A stretch of 64,000 bases of DNA, from the NCBI RefSeq assembly GCF_051859565.1, contig NZ_JBHYFK010000002.1, positions 372,001 to 436,000 on the forward strand. Reading direction: 5' to 3'. The first letter of the stretch is position 1. Each line of letters begins with the position of its first letter. Origin of the DNA: Glycocaulis sp051859565. GTDB taxonomy: Bacteria; Pseudomonadota; Alphaproteobacteria; Caulobacterales; Maricaulaceae. The position numbers and the translations under genes were made by a program. Below are positions 41,576 through 50,410 of the stretch, piece by piece. Under the pieces are notes generated by a model. The model was not told the DNA's origin. It saw only the letters and a program-made list of their open reading frames with translations, and did no database searches.

Positions 41576-42259
41576 ATGCCCGGCCTTCGTCCCCTTGCCG
41601 TTATCGCCATATTGCTGGCGGCCATGTTCGCGCTGAAATCGGTGTCGCTGGCCGATAGCGCCGTGGCGCTGATGAACACGCAAGGCGGTGACGAGCCGCA
41701 AGTGCTGGCCCCGCGGGCGGAAGCTGTGGATCAGCCTGCCGCCGCGCCGCCAGCGGCAACCCCCGCCCCGGCTTTTGAAGCCGAACCGGACGAGTTCAAT
41801 GTCACGCGGTCCCAGTTCCAGCTTTGCGAACTGGTGGAGAACCGGCGTGTGGAGCTCGATATGCGCGAGGATGAGCTTGATACCCGCGAGGCGCTTCTGG
41901 AAGTTGCCGAGCGGCGTATCGAGGCGCGTATCGCGCGTATGGAGGCGCTGGAGACCAGTCTGGAAACACTTCTGGGCACGCTGGAAACCGAGCGCGAGCG
42001 CCGTGTCGGCGAGATCGTCTCGGTCTATGCCCAGCTGGAGCCGGAAAACGCGGCCGCGATCATGTCGCGCATGGACGAGGACACGCTGGTCCTGCTGGCG
42101 GAATCCCTGCAGCGCGATCAGGCACGGCGCTATGCGGCAATCCTGGCGGAGATGGATCCCGGCTTTGCCGCAGAGCTGACCTTGCGGCTGCGCTCGCGCG
42201 CCAATCCTCCGGAGACCCAGACCGAGGTGGAGGCCCGCCTTGCCGGCCGGGACAGCTAG
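41576..42259 (+). CDS. motE: MotE-like flagellar motility chaperone
   Basis: In rhizobia MotE is a periplasmic chaperone for the motor protein MotC. The 227-aa protein has an N-terminal membrane or signal segment (LAVIAILLAAMFALKSVSLA), an Ala/Pro linker, a coiled coil at about 75-135 (VELDMREDELDTREALLE), and the MgtE-N-like C-terminal part with VYAQLEPENAAAIMSRMDED and YAAILAEMDPGFAAELT. The ATG at 41576 is preferred to a TTG at 41570. The stop lies 20 bases inside the next gene. Confidence 0.82.
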   Translation: MPGLRPLAVIAILLAAMFALKSVSLADSAVALMNTQGGDEPQVLAPRAEAVDQPAAAPPAATPAPAFEAEPDEFNVTRSQFQLCELVENRRVELDMREDELDTREALLEVAERRIEARIARMEALETSLETLLGTLETERERRVGEIVSVYAQLEPENAAAIMSRMDEDTLVLLAESLQRDQARRYAAILAEMDPGFAAELTLRLRSRANPPETQTEVEARLAGRDS

Positions 42260-45200
42260 GCTCGCCGCCCTTGCCGGGGCGTTGCTCCTTGCGGGGGTGA
42301 GCGCTGACGCGTGGGCGCAGGTGACAGGCAGCGTTGCCGTCGAGCGCACATCTGCCAGCACGCGCCTTGTCGTCACCTATCCCCAGTCCATGGGCGGGGA
42401 GCTGTCAGCAGATGCCGAGATAGCGGCCGGCGCGGTGCTGGTTGCGCGCTTTTCACAGCCTGTCTTTTTTGATGCTGCCTCGATCCCTTCCCAGACAGGC
42501 GGACTTGTTGCCATGGCAAGGCTCGACGAGGACGGGCGGGCCTTGCGTCTTGCGCTGAACCTGCAGGCCGAGCCGCATGTCAGCGTCTCCCACAACGTCA
42601 TCGCGATTGATCTGACGCCTCCCGGGGCCGCGGCACCGGCCCCTGTTGTGTCCGAGTTCGAGCGCAATCGCAGGGCCGAGGCGCAGGCCGCTGCCGAGCG
42701 CGCAGCAGCAGCCAGTGCGCCGCCTCCGCCTGCCAATGTCGCCGTGCGCTCGGGTGAGGCGGCGGACTATACGCGCATCGAGTTCATCTGGCCGTCGCGC
42801 ACCGGCTACACGCTGGAAAGCGGAAATGGCCGGGCGGCGCTGCGCTTTGATGCGCCGGGCGAGGTTGATCTGCGCCAGCTTTCTGCCAGCCCGCCCCGCC
42901 TGATCGAGATGGTGCGCGCTGCCAATGAGGATACCGGGCTTACCGTTACCGTGCTGCTGGAGGACGGGGCCACCGTCCGCGCGTGGGATGATGAGGATGG
43001 GCGGCGCATCGTACTGGACGTGCTGCCAGCGGGGCATGTGTCGCCTGAAGCCATGCTGGCCCTGCTGTCAGGCCTTGCTGATGAAGAAGCGGCAGCGCCG
43101 CCTGAACCGGAACGGGTTGAAGAGGCTGCGCAGCCAGCCACGCGGCCGGACCCGGTGCCCGATAGCGGCATTGTGCCAGTCCGCCTGACGCGCAGCGGCA
43201 ATGACGCGCTATTGCATTTTGAATGGGCACACTTGCCGGGCCTTGCCGTTTTCCGGCGCCCGGATGCGGTGTGGCTGGTCTTTGATGCCGCCGCAGAGCT
43301 GGACGTGTCCGAGCTTGCAGAGGCGCCGCGCCGCCATGTGCGCGGATACCAGATCGTGGCAGGCGAGGACTATACCGCCCTGCGCATCGAGTCTCCCGAG
43401 GCCACCCTGCCTGATCCGGTGGCTGCGGGCGCGACCTGGACGGTTGCCCTGCGTGACAGTGTGGACCAGCCGCCGCGTCCTGTCGTGCTGATGCGCGAGA
43501 CATTGCCCGGCCAGCCTGCCCGCCTCCGGCTCGGTCAGGAAGGTGCCCGCGCGGTGGTCAGGGTGGATGATCCGGTGCTGGGTGACAGCCTTCTGGTGCT
43601 CACCGCTGATGGGGCCAAGAGCGGTGTTCTTCTGCCCTATCGCATGGTCGAGGCGCACATATTGCCGTCTGTGCATGGCGTGGCCGTGCAGCCGCTGGCG
43701 GACGATCTTCAGCTTGTCCTGCGGGAGGGCGGTGCTGAGCTGACCCGGCCGGGCGGCATGGCCCTGTCGCGCGCGGGCGGCCCTGCGTCCGCCGCCAGTG
43801 CCGTGATGCCGACATCGCCCGGCTTTGCCGACCTTGTGGCATGGCGCGGCGGCGATGATTTTCAGTCAGGCCTGACGCTGGCCCTGCGGCGCGCATCAGG
43901 CGGCGAGCCGCGCGAGCTGCTCAATCTGGCGCGTTTCTATCTGGCGTGGGAGCTGGCCCCTGAAGCTCTCGGCGCGGCGCGTCTGGCGGCGCAGGCCGAT
44001 AGCGAGCTGGCTGGCAGCGCAGAGCTGCGCGTGGTCAACGGTATCGCCATGCTGATGATGGGGCGGCTGCCGCGCGCGGAAGTGTTTCTGTCCGGCGCGG
44101 CACTCAACGAGGATCCGGCCGCGCAGCCCTGGCGCGGGCTGGTCGCGGCGCGCCGGTCTGACTGGGCTGAAGCGCGGCGCCGGTTTGATGCCGCCGAAGG
44201 AAGCAGCTTCTTCTTTGATCCGCTCTGGCGCGCACGGGTGCAGTCTGCCTATGCCCGCGCTGCCGCCGAGACCGGCGATGTCGGCGCCGCCTTGCGTGTG
44301 CTGGAGGGGATGGACCCTGAGCTCAACGATCCACAGGCCCGCGCCGAAGCTGAATTTGCCGCCGCGCGCGTGGCTGCTCTCTCAGGGCGCAATGACGAGG
44401 CGATCCGGCGTTTCGCGGCGCTGGCCGAAGACCCGTGGCTGCCTATCCAGGCCGCCGCCCTTCTCAATCAGGTCCGCCTTGAGCTGGATGAAGGACGGGT
44501 GGCGCCTACACAGGCTGCAGACACGCTGGCAAGCATCGCCTTGCGCTGGCGCGGAGACGATACCGAGCTGGAAGCAGCCCGGCAGCTGGGCGAGCTTTAC
44601 GCAGAGGCCGGGCGTTTTGGCGATGCGCTGGATGTGATGAGCCAGGCCCGTCTGCGCCAGCCCGGCAGCGCGGCGGCGCGGGCTATTGCGAGCGATATGG
44701 ACGCGCTGTTCCGCCGCCTGTTCCTGCGCGATGAGGCCGCGCGCATGTCGCCACTGGAGGCGCTGTCCCTCTTTAACGAGTATGCATCGCTGACCCCGCA
44801 AGGAGCCGACGGCGACCGGATGGTGCGCCGCGTGGCCGAGCGGCTGGTGGCGGTTGATCTGCTCGATCCGGCAGCCCAGCTCCTCCAGCATCAGGTCGAT
44901 AACCGTTCCATGCCCGCGCAGGCGCGTGCGGCCATCGCCTCTGATCTGGCCGTGATCTATCTGATGGGGCGCCGTCATGAAGACGCGCTGCGCATCTTGC
45001 GCGCGACCCGCGTGGCGGGACTGGCGCCTGCGCTCGTCGCTGAACGCCGCCTTCTGGAAGCACGGGCCATGGCCGGTCTCGGCCGGGCTGATCACGCCCT
45101 TGAGATGATCGGGGATGATGACAGCCCCCAGGCGCGCCGTCTGCGGGCCGATATTGCATGGGAGCAGCGTGACTGGGCCAATGCCGCGCGCGGGCTGGAA

Positions 45201-45518
45201 GCTGTTCTGGGCGCGCGCTGGCGTGAGGATGAACCGCTGAGCGAGATAGAGGCGCGCGATGTGATGCGCGCGGCGATTGCCTATGCGCTGGCCGGGGATA
45301 GTGGCTCTCTGGAGCGTGTTGAAGCCCGTTACGGTGATCGTATGGCGGTGACGCGTCATCGCGGCAGCTTCAGCCTGGTTACCACCGAACTGCCCGCGCC
45401 GGGCGACCGGAGGCTGACAGAGCTGGTCTCCAGCCTCGCCAGCCGGGGCACGATGGATGCGTTTCTGACCGGATTTGCTCGCCGTTTCGAGGCGGGCGGG
45501 GAGCAGGGGCCGTCCTGA
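42240..45518 (+). CDS. Large TPR-repeat exported protein linked to the fliLM operon
   Basis: A 1092-aa protein with no function I can name. It starts with TTG at 42240, with GGAGG six bases before it, overlapping motE by 20 bases. A signal peptide follows (LAALAGALLLAGVSADAWA). Residues 28-480 look beta-rich, with several DLTPPG- and VWLVFDAAAELD-type strands and Ala/Pro/Glu linkers. From about 540 the protein is helical, with TPR-like units (RELLNLARFYLAWELAPEAL, AFGDALDVMSQARL-type helices). Caulobacter has a comparable large gene after motE, which supports a conserved flagellar role. It probably works in the periplasm. Confidence 0.75.
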   Translation: MPAGTARLAALAGALLLAGVSADAWAQVTGSVAVERTSASTRLVVTYPQSMGGELSADAEIAAGAVLVARFSQPVFFDAASIPSQTGGLVAMARLDEDGRALRLALNLQAEPHVSVSHNVIAIDLTPPGAAAPAPVVSEFERNRRAEAQAAAERAAAASAPPPPANVAVRSGEAADYTRIEFIWPSRTGYTLESGNGRAALRFDAPGEVDLRQLSASPPRLIEMVRAANEDTGLTVTVLLEDGATVRAWDDEDGRRIVLDVLPAGHVSPEAMLALLSGLADEEAAAPPEPERVEEAAQPATRPDPVPDSGIVPVRLTRSGNDALLHFEWAHLPGLAVFRRPDAVWLVFDAAAELDVSELAEAPRRHVRGYQIVAGEDYTALRIESPEATLPDPVAAGATWTVALRDSVDQPPRPVVLMRETLPGQPARLRLGQEGARAVVRVDDPVLGDSLLVLTADGAKSGVLLPYRMVEAHILPSVHGVAVQPLADDLQLVLREGGAELTRPGGMALSRAGGPASAASAVMPTSPGFADLVAWRGGDDFQSGLTLALRRASGGEPRELLNLARFYLAWELAPEALGAARLAAQADSELAGSAELRVVNGIAMLMMGRLPRAEVFLSGAALNEDPAAQPWRGLVAARRSDWAEARRRFDAAEGSSFFFDPLWRARVQSAYARAAAETGDVGAALRVLEGMDPELNDPQARAEAEFAAARVAALSGRNDEAIRRFAALAEDPWLPIQAAALLNQVRLELDEGRVAPTQAADTLASIALRWRGDDTELEAARQLGELYAEAGRFGDALDVMSQARLRQPGSAAARAIASDMDALFRRLFLRDEAARMSPLEALSLFNEYASLTPQGADGDRMVRRVAERLVAVDLLDPAAQLLQHQVDNRSMPAQARAAIASDLAVIYLMGRRHEDALRILRATRVAGLAPALVAERRLLEARAMAGLGRADHALEMIGDDDSPQARRLRADIAWEQRDWANAARGLEAVLGARWREDEPLSEIEARDVMRAAIAYALAGDSGSLERVEARYGDRMAVTRHRGSFSLVTTELPAPGDRRLTELVSSLASRGTMDAFLTGFARRFEAGGEQGPS

Positions 45519-45534
45519 GGCTTAAAGCCTCAGG
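45514..45534. terminator. Hairpin between convergent TPR gene and fliE
   Basis: CCTGAGGCTT and AAGCCTCAGG form a perfect 10-bp stem around a single A, in the 18-bp space between the two stop codons and covering the TGA of the TPR gene. No T-run follows on either strand, so it may work as a bidirectional pause, an RNA end-protection structure, or with Rho. Confidence 0.55.
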
Positions 45535-45536
45535 CA

Positions 45537-45848
45537 CTAGATCGGCATGCGCAGGATTTCCTGATAGGCCCGGATCACCTGATCGCGTACGGCGATAACC
45601 GTTTCCAGCTGCACTTCAGCGGCGGCCATTGCGGTAACGACATCCACCAGCTCGGCCTGTCCGGCGGCATTCTGTGCGGTCAGGCTTTCGGACGCCTGCA
45701 TGACGGCCTGCGTCTCGCTGAGCGCGTTCATCACCATGTCGCCAAAGCCGGAGGCGACCGGATTGCCCGCGCTGGCGGCACTGGCGGCGTTCGGGTCGGC
45801 CACTTGGCGGGCGGCCTGCGCATAGGCGCGGATGGCTGCGAGATCCAT
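45537..45848 (-). CDS. fliE: Flagellar hook-basal body protein FliE
   Basis: FliE joins the MS ring to the rod. The 103-aa protein has a helical N terminus (AAIRAYAQAARQVADPN), the middle SGFGDMVMNALSETQAVMQAS and the C-terminal signature VTAMAAAEVQLETVIAVRDQVIR split by AYQEILRMPI, all typical of FliE. It is the last gene of flgB-flgC-fliE on the minus strand, 20 bp after flgC. A GGAG site precedes the ATG. Confidence 0.95.
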   Translation of the reverse strand: MDLAAIRAYAQAARQVADPNAASAASAGNPVASGFGDMVMNALSETQAVMQASESLTAQNAAGQAELVDVVTAMAAAEVQLETVIAVRDQVIRAYQEILRMPI

Positions 45849-45868
45849 CGTTCAGTCTCCAGACTTTC

Positions 45869-46285
45869 CTAGCGGCGCAGAAGGTCCAGCGTGCGCTCCA
45901 TCATGCGCCGCGTACCTTCCACCATGTTCATGTTCGCCTCGTAAGAGCGCTGCGCCTCGCGCATGTCCATCAGCTCGATCAGGCTGGAGACATTCGGATA
46001 GCGCACATAACCGTCCCCGTTGGCGGCCGGGTGGCCCGGCTCGTAGACCAGACGGAACTCCGATTCGTCCGCGCGCACGTCGGTCATGCGCACAAGGTTT
46101 GCTCCGGTAACGCGGTCCAGTTCGGCGCGGAAAACGGGCATCTGGCGCTGATAGGGGTTCTCGTCCGGCGTGCGCCCGGTAGAGGACGCATTGGCCAGGT
46201 TCTCCGCGATGATGCGCATGCGCGCGGACTGGGCGCGAAGGCCCGCCGCGGCGATCTGCAAGGTATCTGATGCGTTGTTGGACAT
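45869..46285 (-). CDS. flgC: Flagellar basal-body rod protein FlgC
   Basis: FlgC is a proximal rod subunit. The 138-aa protein has the rod N-terminal motif with MRIIAENLANASSTGRTPDE and PYQRQMPVF, the EPGHPAANGDGYVRYPNV loop conserved in FlgC, and the C-terminal helix LIELMDMREAQRSYEANMN. Standard length. A GGGAAGGA site precedes the ATG. It lies 21 bp after flgB. Confidence 0.96.
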   Translation of the reverse strand: MSNNASDTLQIAAAGLRAQSARMRIIAENLANASSTGRTPDENPYQRQMPVFRAELDRVTGANLVRMTDVRADESEFRLVYEPGHPAANGDGYVRYPNVSSLIELMDMREAQRSYEANMNMVEGTRRMMERTLDLLRR

Positions 46286-46306
46286 GATCTATATCCTTCC
46301 CTTGCC

Positions 46307-46726
46307 TTATGCGCCCGGCCCGCGGGCCGCCATGCGGATGAGCGACAGGCTTTTCTGGTAAAGGCCGAGTGCGGTTTCAAAGCGCATGCGGTTCTCGCCT
46401 GAACGCACCATCTGTTCTTCCAGCACCACCGCATTCCCGTTGATCGTGGTTTCACTGTCGGGCGTTGCCATGGAACGCCATGCGCCCGAACCGCCAGAAT
46501 TGACCCGCCCCTGAATATGGCCCGCTTCGGTGGCATTCAGCGTGACCCGGCGGGTGCTCTGGGCGCCAGACAGGGCGCGCGCGAACTCACTTTGCGGAAT
46601 ATCATCAGGCACATAGCCCGGCGTGTTGGCATTGGCGACGTTCTCGGCAATCACGCGCTGGCGGTCGGAATGATAGCCGAGCGCCTGGCGCAGTATGCCA
46701 AGGACAGGAATGTCATCCGGACGCAT
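46307..46726 (-). CDS. flgB: Flagellar basal-body rod protein FlgB
   Basis: FlgB is a proximal rod subunit. The 139-aa protein has the rod motif RQRVIAENVANANTPGYVPD and the C-terminal LEEQMVRSGENRMRFETALGL with YQKSLSLIRMA. The start at 46726 (MRPDDIPVLGILRQAL) has a GGGAAG site; upstream ATGs at 46756 and 46768 add 10-14 residues without a good site. First gene of flgB-flgC-fliE. A CtrA-type box lies 73-87 bases upstream, shared with the divergent fliOP unit. Confidence 0.94.
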   Translation of the reverse strand: MRPDDIPVLGILRQALGYHSDRQRVIAENVANANTPGYVPDDIPQSEFARALSGAQSTRRVTLNATEAGHIQGRVNSGGSGAWRSMATPDSETTINGNAVVLEEQMVRSGENRMRFETALGLYQKSLSLIRMAARGPGA

Positions 46727-46798
46727 GCGTTTCGCTTCCCTTTTCGGCGCAGCCATTCTGGCGCGCAAGGCTCCACCCCCACCCTTGTGCTGATGCGG

Positions 46799-46813
46799 TT
46801 AAGAGTGGCTTAA
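46799..46813. promoter_or_regulatory. CtrA-type box between flgB and fliO
   Basis: TTAAGAGTGGCTTAA matches TTAA-N7-TTAA and is the core of a 19-base palindrome, GGTTAA-N7-TTAACC. It lies between the divergent flgB (start 46726) and fliO (start 46902) genes, both early flagellar genes in Caulobacter, and could serve both. Confidence 0.8.
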
Positions 46814-46901
46814 CCAAAGCCGCGACTCCCGCTAGCGGTTGAAGTCCGCAAAACGGACGGGCGCCCAAGGGGCTGCGCCCTTCCGCCGGGGAGCGCGCCA
46901 G

Positions 46902-47234
46902 ATGGACGTAATGGATTTTGGACGCTATTTCGCGGCGCTTCTGCTCGTGCTGGGCCTGCTGGGCGCGTTGGCGCTGCTGGCAAGGCGTGCAGGGCTTGCC
47001 CATTTCCTCCCCAATATTCAGCGCCCGAATGCGCCGCGCCGCATGGAAGTGGCCTCCACCCTCATGCTCGATCCGCGCCGCCGCGTGGTGCTGGTGCGCG
47101 TGGACGATGAGGAGCATGTGATCCTGCTGGGCCTTGCCGGTGAGACGGTGCTGGACCGGCGTCCTGCTCCGCCCCGCTTTGAGCCTGTGGCGCCGGACAC
47201 GGGCGATGAAGCTGCGCCGGAGGGTCAGTCCTGA
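46902..47234 (+). CDS. fliO: Flagellar biosynthesis protein FliO
   Basis: FliO helps assemble the FliPQR export gate. The 110-aa protein has one membrane segment (FAALLLVLGLLGALALLARR), followed by a short cytoplasmic beta domain, RRMEVASTLMLDPRRRVVLV and VDDEEHVILLGLAGETVLD, typical of FliO. The tail is Pro-rich. The ATG at 46902 has a GGGGAG site; an in-frame start at 46839 is too long for the family. It overlaps fliP by TGATG. Confidence 0.88.
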   Translation: MDVMDFGRYFAALLLVLGLLGALALLARRAGLAHFLPNIQRPNAPRRMEVASTLMLDPRRRVVLVRVDDEEHVILLGLAGETVLDRRPAPPRFEPVAPDTGDEAAPEGQS

Positions 47235-48004
47235 TGGCGTGGCTGCGTTCCAGGTCAGCGCTTTTCTGGAGCCTCGCGCTTGGCCTGCTGCTGGCCGGGC
47301 TGGCGTTTGGCGGCATGGCCGAGGCGCAATCGGTCAGCATTGATGTGGGCGAAGAGGATGGGCTGACCGAGCGGGTGATCCAGCTCGTCATCCTGTTGAC
47401 GGTGCTGTCACTGGCGCCGTCCATCCTCATCATGACGACCAGTTTTGTGCGTATCATCGTCGTGCTGTCCCTGCTGCGTACGGCTGTCGGCCTGCAGCAG
47501 AGCCCGCCCAATGCGGTGCTGGTATCGCTCGCGCTGTTCCTCACCGCCTTCATCATGGCGCCTGTGTTCACACAAGCCTATGGCGAGGGCATCCAGCCCT
47601 ATCTGGACGGGGAGATTGAAACCGAGGAGGCGTTCGAGCGGACTACTTCGCCGGTGAAGATGTTCATGCTGGCCCATACGCGCGAGGATGATCTGGCGCT
47701 GTTTTTCGACATCGCGCAGGTCCAGCCCGAAACGCCTGAGGCCACGCCCCTGCATGTGGTGGCGCCCGCCTTCATGATCTCCGAACTGCGCCGGGCCTTC
47801 GAGATCGGTTTTCTGCTTTTTATTCCCTTCCTCATCATCGATCTGGTGGTCGCCTCCATCCTGATGTCGATGGGCATGATGATGCTGCCGCCAGTCATCA
47901 TCTCGCTGCCCTTCAAGCTGATCTTTTTCGTGCTGGTGGATGGCTGGCGGCTGGTGACAGGTTCGCTGGTGGAGAGCTTCCAGACCGGCGTACCTGGCGG
48001 ATAG
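47234..48004 (+). CDS. fliP: Flagellar export gate protein FliP
   Basis: FliP forms the core of the flagellar type III export gate with FliQ and FliR. The 256-aa protein has an N-terminal signal peptide (FWSLALGLLLAGLAFGGMAEA), then membrane segments with ILIMTTSFVRIIVVLSLLRT (FliP signature) and QSPPNAVLVSLALFLTAFIM, and the second signature region FEIGFLLFIPFLIIDLVVAS and ILMSMGMMMLPPVIISLPFK. Complete. It overlaps fliO by one base. fliQ and fliR are not adjacent in this window. Confidence 0.98.
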   Translation: MAWLRSRSALFWSLALGLLLAGLAFGGMAEAQSVSIDVGEEDGLTERVIQLVILLTVLSLAPSILIMTTSFVRIIVVLSLLRTAVGLQQSPPNAVLVSLALFLTAFIMAPVFTQAYGEGIQPYLDGEIETEEAFERTTSPVKMFMLAHTREDDLALFFDIAQVQPETPEATPLHVVAPAFMISELRRAFEIGFLLFIPFLIIDLVVASILMSMGMMMLPPVIISLPFKLIFFVLVDGWRLVTGSLVESFQTGVPGG

Positions 48005-48056
48005 CGGCGTTGTGCCGCCTTTGGACCCGGCCGACGGGCGTATTAAAGAGACGTCC

Positions 48057-48701
48057 ATGAGCGCGCTCCGGCCCCGTCCATCAAGACCCGTTCCCGCCAA
48101 ACGTGGGGTGGCCCGTCAGGTGCGGCTGGTCCGTCTGCGCCTGATACGCGCCGCGCGGGGAAAATGGGCGGTGCCGGCCCTGTTCGTTGGCTCCTTCATC
48201 GATTCCACGATCTTCCCGTGGCCGGTGGCCCTGCCGCTGGCGGCGCAGATGCTGCGCGGGCGCCGGTATGTCTTTCCGGCCGCGGCCGCGGCGGCTCTGG
48301 GGTCCATCCTTGGCGGCCTGCTGGTCTACACGCTGGCCCGGCTGGCCTTTGATACCATTGCACCGATGATCGTTGATGATAGCGGCGCGGCAGCAACCCT
48401 GTCAGACGCCCGCGCGCGTATCGAGACCGGCGGCGCGGTGGCCGTGTTTGCCGCCATGCTGACGCCTGTGCCGGTACAGCTGACCAGTCTCGCTGCAGGG
48501 CTGGCCGGGGTTGGCGGCATGTGGTTTGCGCTGGCCATTACGCTGGGGCGGGGCCTGCGCTATTTCGCCATGGGGCTGGTGCTTTATGCGGTGGGCGACC
48601 GGATCGTGGCGGGCTGGCTGTGGCTGCCGCGCTGGGGAAGGTGGCTGCTCATCGCGTTTTTCGCCGCGCTGTTTGTCTGGCTGATCGCGGTGTCGCTCTA
48701 G
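48057..48701 (+). CDS. DedA/YqaA-like membrane protein
   Basis: A 214-aa membrane protein with a very basic N terminus (RPSRPVPAKRGVARQVRLVR) and about four to five membrane segments. FPWPVALPLAAQMLRGRRYV and the later AMLTPVPVQLTSLAAGLAGV resemble the VTT (SNARE-associated) fold of the YqaA/DedA group, whose members are linked to lipid flipping and envelope homeostasis. The start at 48057 is preferred; a GTG at 48012 adds 15 residues. It lies 52 bp after fliP and may be read from the fliOP promoter. It overlaps the convergent small gene by four bases. Confidence 0.72.
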   Translation: MSALRPRPSRPVPAKRGVARQVRLVRLRLIRAARGKWAVPALFVGSFIDSTIFPWPVALPLAAQMLRGRRYVFPAAAAAALGSILGGLLVYTLARLAFDTIAPMIVDDSGAAATLSDARARIETGGAVAVFAAMLTPVPVQLTSLAAGLAGVGGMWFALAITLGRGLRYFAMGLVLYAVGDRIVAGWLWLPRWGRWLLIAFFAALFVWLIAVSL

Positions 48702-48916
48702 AAGGTTCGCACCCGCTGGCCGGTTTCGATGCCGATAAAGCTGAGCAGATGGGCCAGCAATAGCAGCAGGAACACGGCAAGGCCGATGCATATCAGCGTC
48801 CAGGGCACCATCCTTGGGCCGCGCAGCGGGTCTGATGGCCGCCCGCTACGCCACGCGCTGAAGGCGAACAGGGCCAGTGCCGCAATCATCAGGATGAGCG
48901 TGAGGGTGAGGCTCAT
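48698..48916 (-). CDS. Small two-helix membrane protein
   Basis: A 72-aa protein with two membrane segments, at about residues 3-20 (LTLTLILMIAALALFAFSAW) and 38-60 (MVPWTLICIGLAVFLLLLLA), and a short loop with RSGRPSDPLRGPR. Small proteins of this type are widespread in alphaproteobacteria without known function. The start at 48916 lies inside the end of the glycosyltransferase gene (71-base overlap), so translation may be coupled. It converges on the DedA-like gene. Confidence 0.7.
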   Translation of the reverse strand: MSLTLTLILMIAALALFAFSAWRSGRPSDPLRGPRMVPWTLICIGLAVFLLLLLAHLLSFIGIETGQRVRTF

Positions 48917-50378
48917 CAGGGGCCATCCTGTGCTGGGCAGTGACGCCGTGCTCGGTCTTTGTCCACACATAGGGTTGGCTGGCGATTTCGCGCAAGCCCC
49001 GTATGGCGGCAGGCGTCTGCAAGAGCCAGTAGAGCGGCAGCGCCGCCAGATCCCTGGCACGTGCCCGGAAACCTGCGCGCCGTGCGCCGCGTGCCGCCGC
49101 GAATATGGCTGCGCCATATCCCGCAGCTACGGGCAGTATGATCCAGGGAAGCTGTCCAGCCGCCAGACTGCCGGCGATCATCCAGATCACAAACAGCGCC
49201 GCCGGCCCGTGTATCAGCGCGCTGAGCACGTTCACCCCAAGCGATGCCTGCAGGGAGGCCATGGCGCGCAGGCCGCTTTCGCCCGTGAGACCGCCAGGCT
49301 GGCGCATCTGTACGCACCAGCTGATCGCATGGCCCTTCAGCCAGCGGCTGCGCTGCGCCACCCAGGCGCGGCGCGTAACGGGCGCTTCTTCCAGCGTGCC
49401 GTGGTCTATCATCCCGGTTTTCCAGCCATGGCGTGCCAGCCGGAAACCCAGATCCGCATCCTCGGTGACATTGTGAGAGTCCCAGCCGCCGCAGGCCACA
49501 AGGGCGTCACGCAAGAACACATTGCTGGTGCCGCCCAGCGGCAGCGGCCAGCCCATCCGCAGGAATAGCGGCAGGATAACGTGGAATTGCGCGGCATATT
49601 CCAGCGCGAACATGCGCGTCAGCCAGTTTTCGGAACGGTTATACCAGCCCAGCGGCGCCTGCACGCAGCCAAGCGCCGGGTCAGCTGCGAAGGCTTCTGC
49701 CGCTGCGCGCAGCTGCTGCGGGGCGGGGGCATCCTCCGCGTCATACACCGCAACAAGCGCTCCTGTGGTGCGCTGAAGCGCGAAGTTGAGGGCTTTGGGC
49801 TTGGTGCGCGGCCCGACCGGCGGCACCGCCATGACCCGTACCGGCAAACGGCTGGCATGGGCTTTCGCCGCTGCGTGGGCGGCGCGCAATGTCTCCCAGT
49901 CATCGGCCTCGATCGCCAGGGCGACGTCCATCCGGTCGCGCGGATAGTCCATCTGCGCCAGCTGCCTGACCAGCCCGGAGACAACAGAGGCCTCCTTGTG
50001 GAGCGCAACGATCACCGTCATCGAGGGGAGAGCGTGAGAGAACAGCGTGCGGCGCGGGCTGGTGTATGCAGGCAGAACCGCTGCGGCAAAGCGCAAGCCC
50101 GCCACACCCAGAAAGAGGAGTGAGGCCAGCGCACCCATGACCGTCAGCGCCAGGCCGGGGCTTATCGTTTCAAGCACAGCCAGAAACCCGGCCGGGCCGG
50201 CCCACAGGGCGCGCGGGACGCTCAGCGGATGGGCGGCGCTCGCCTGCGGGGCTTCATCTGCAAGTGCATAGGCGGCGCGATAGGCATGCGCATGGTTGCG
50301 CGTGGCCTTGAATGCGCCGGTAATGATCTGCGCCTGCGCTGGTGCGCGGCGTGATCTTTGCCCCACTGCATGCCCCAT
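48846..50378 (-). CDS. Family 2 glycosyltransferase, cellulose-synthase-like membrane protein
   Basis: A 510-aa inner-membrane glycosyltransferase that likely makes or extends a polysaccharide. The catalytic domain has ALHKEASVVSGLVRQLAQMDYP, the DxD-like site VAVYDAEDAP, the TEDADLGFRLARHGWKT segment with the base Asp, and the QRSRWLKG (QxxRW) motif. Two membrane segments precede it (about residues 68-105) and two to three follow it (about 400-445). The N-terminal 55 residues are basic and unusual. It lacks a PilZ domain. The last 23 codons overlap the small membrane protein gene. Whether the product is cellulose, a holdfast-type glycan or another polymer is not known. Confidence 0.85.
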   Translation of the reverse strand: MGHAVGQRSRRAPAQAQIITGAFKATRNHAHAYRAAYALADEAPQASAAHPLSVPRALWAGPAGFLAVLETISPGLALTVMGALASLLFLGVAGLRFAAAVLPAYTSPRRTLFSHALPSMTVIVALHKEASVVSGLVRQLAQMDYPRDRMDVALAIEADDWETLRAAHAAAKAHASRLPVRVMAVPPVGPRTKPKALNFALQRTTGALVAVYDAEDAPAPQQLRAAAEAFAADPALGCVQAPLGWYNRSENWLTRMFALEYAAQFHVILPLFLRMGWPLPLGGTSNVFLRDALVACGGWDSHNVTEDADLGFRLARHGWKTGMIDHGTLEEAPVTRRAWVAQRSRWLKGHAISWCVQMRQPGGLTGESGLRAMASLQASLGVNVLSALIHGPAALFVIWMIAGSLAAGQLPWIILPVAAGYGAAIFAAARGARRAGFRARARDLAALPLYWLLQTPAAIRGLREIASQPYVWTKTEHGVTAQHRMAPDEPHPHAHPDDCGTGPVRLQRVA

Positions 50379-50410
50379 TGCCGCCAGCTCCCTGCGGAAC
50401 GGCGGGTATG

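Noticed and set aside
46740..46790. Sigma-54 promoter for flgB
   Set aside because: A GG-N10-GC pair occurs on the minus strand, but the -24 bases (GGGTGG) do not fit; the CtrA box explains early expression better.
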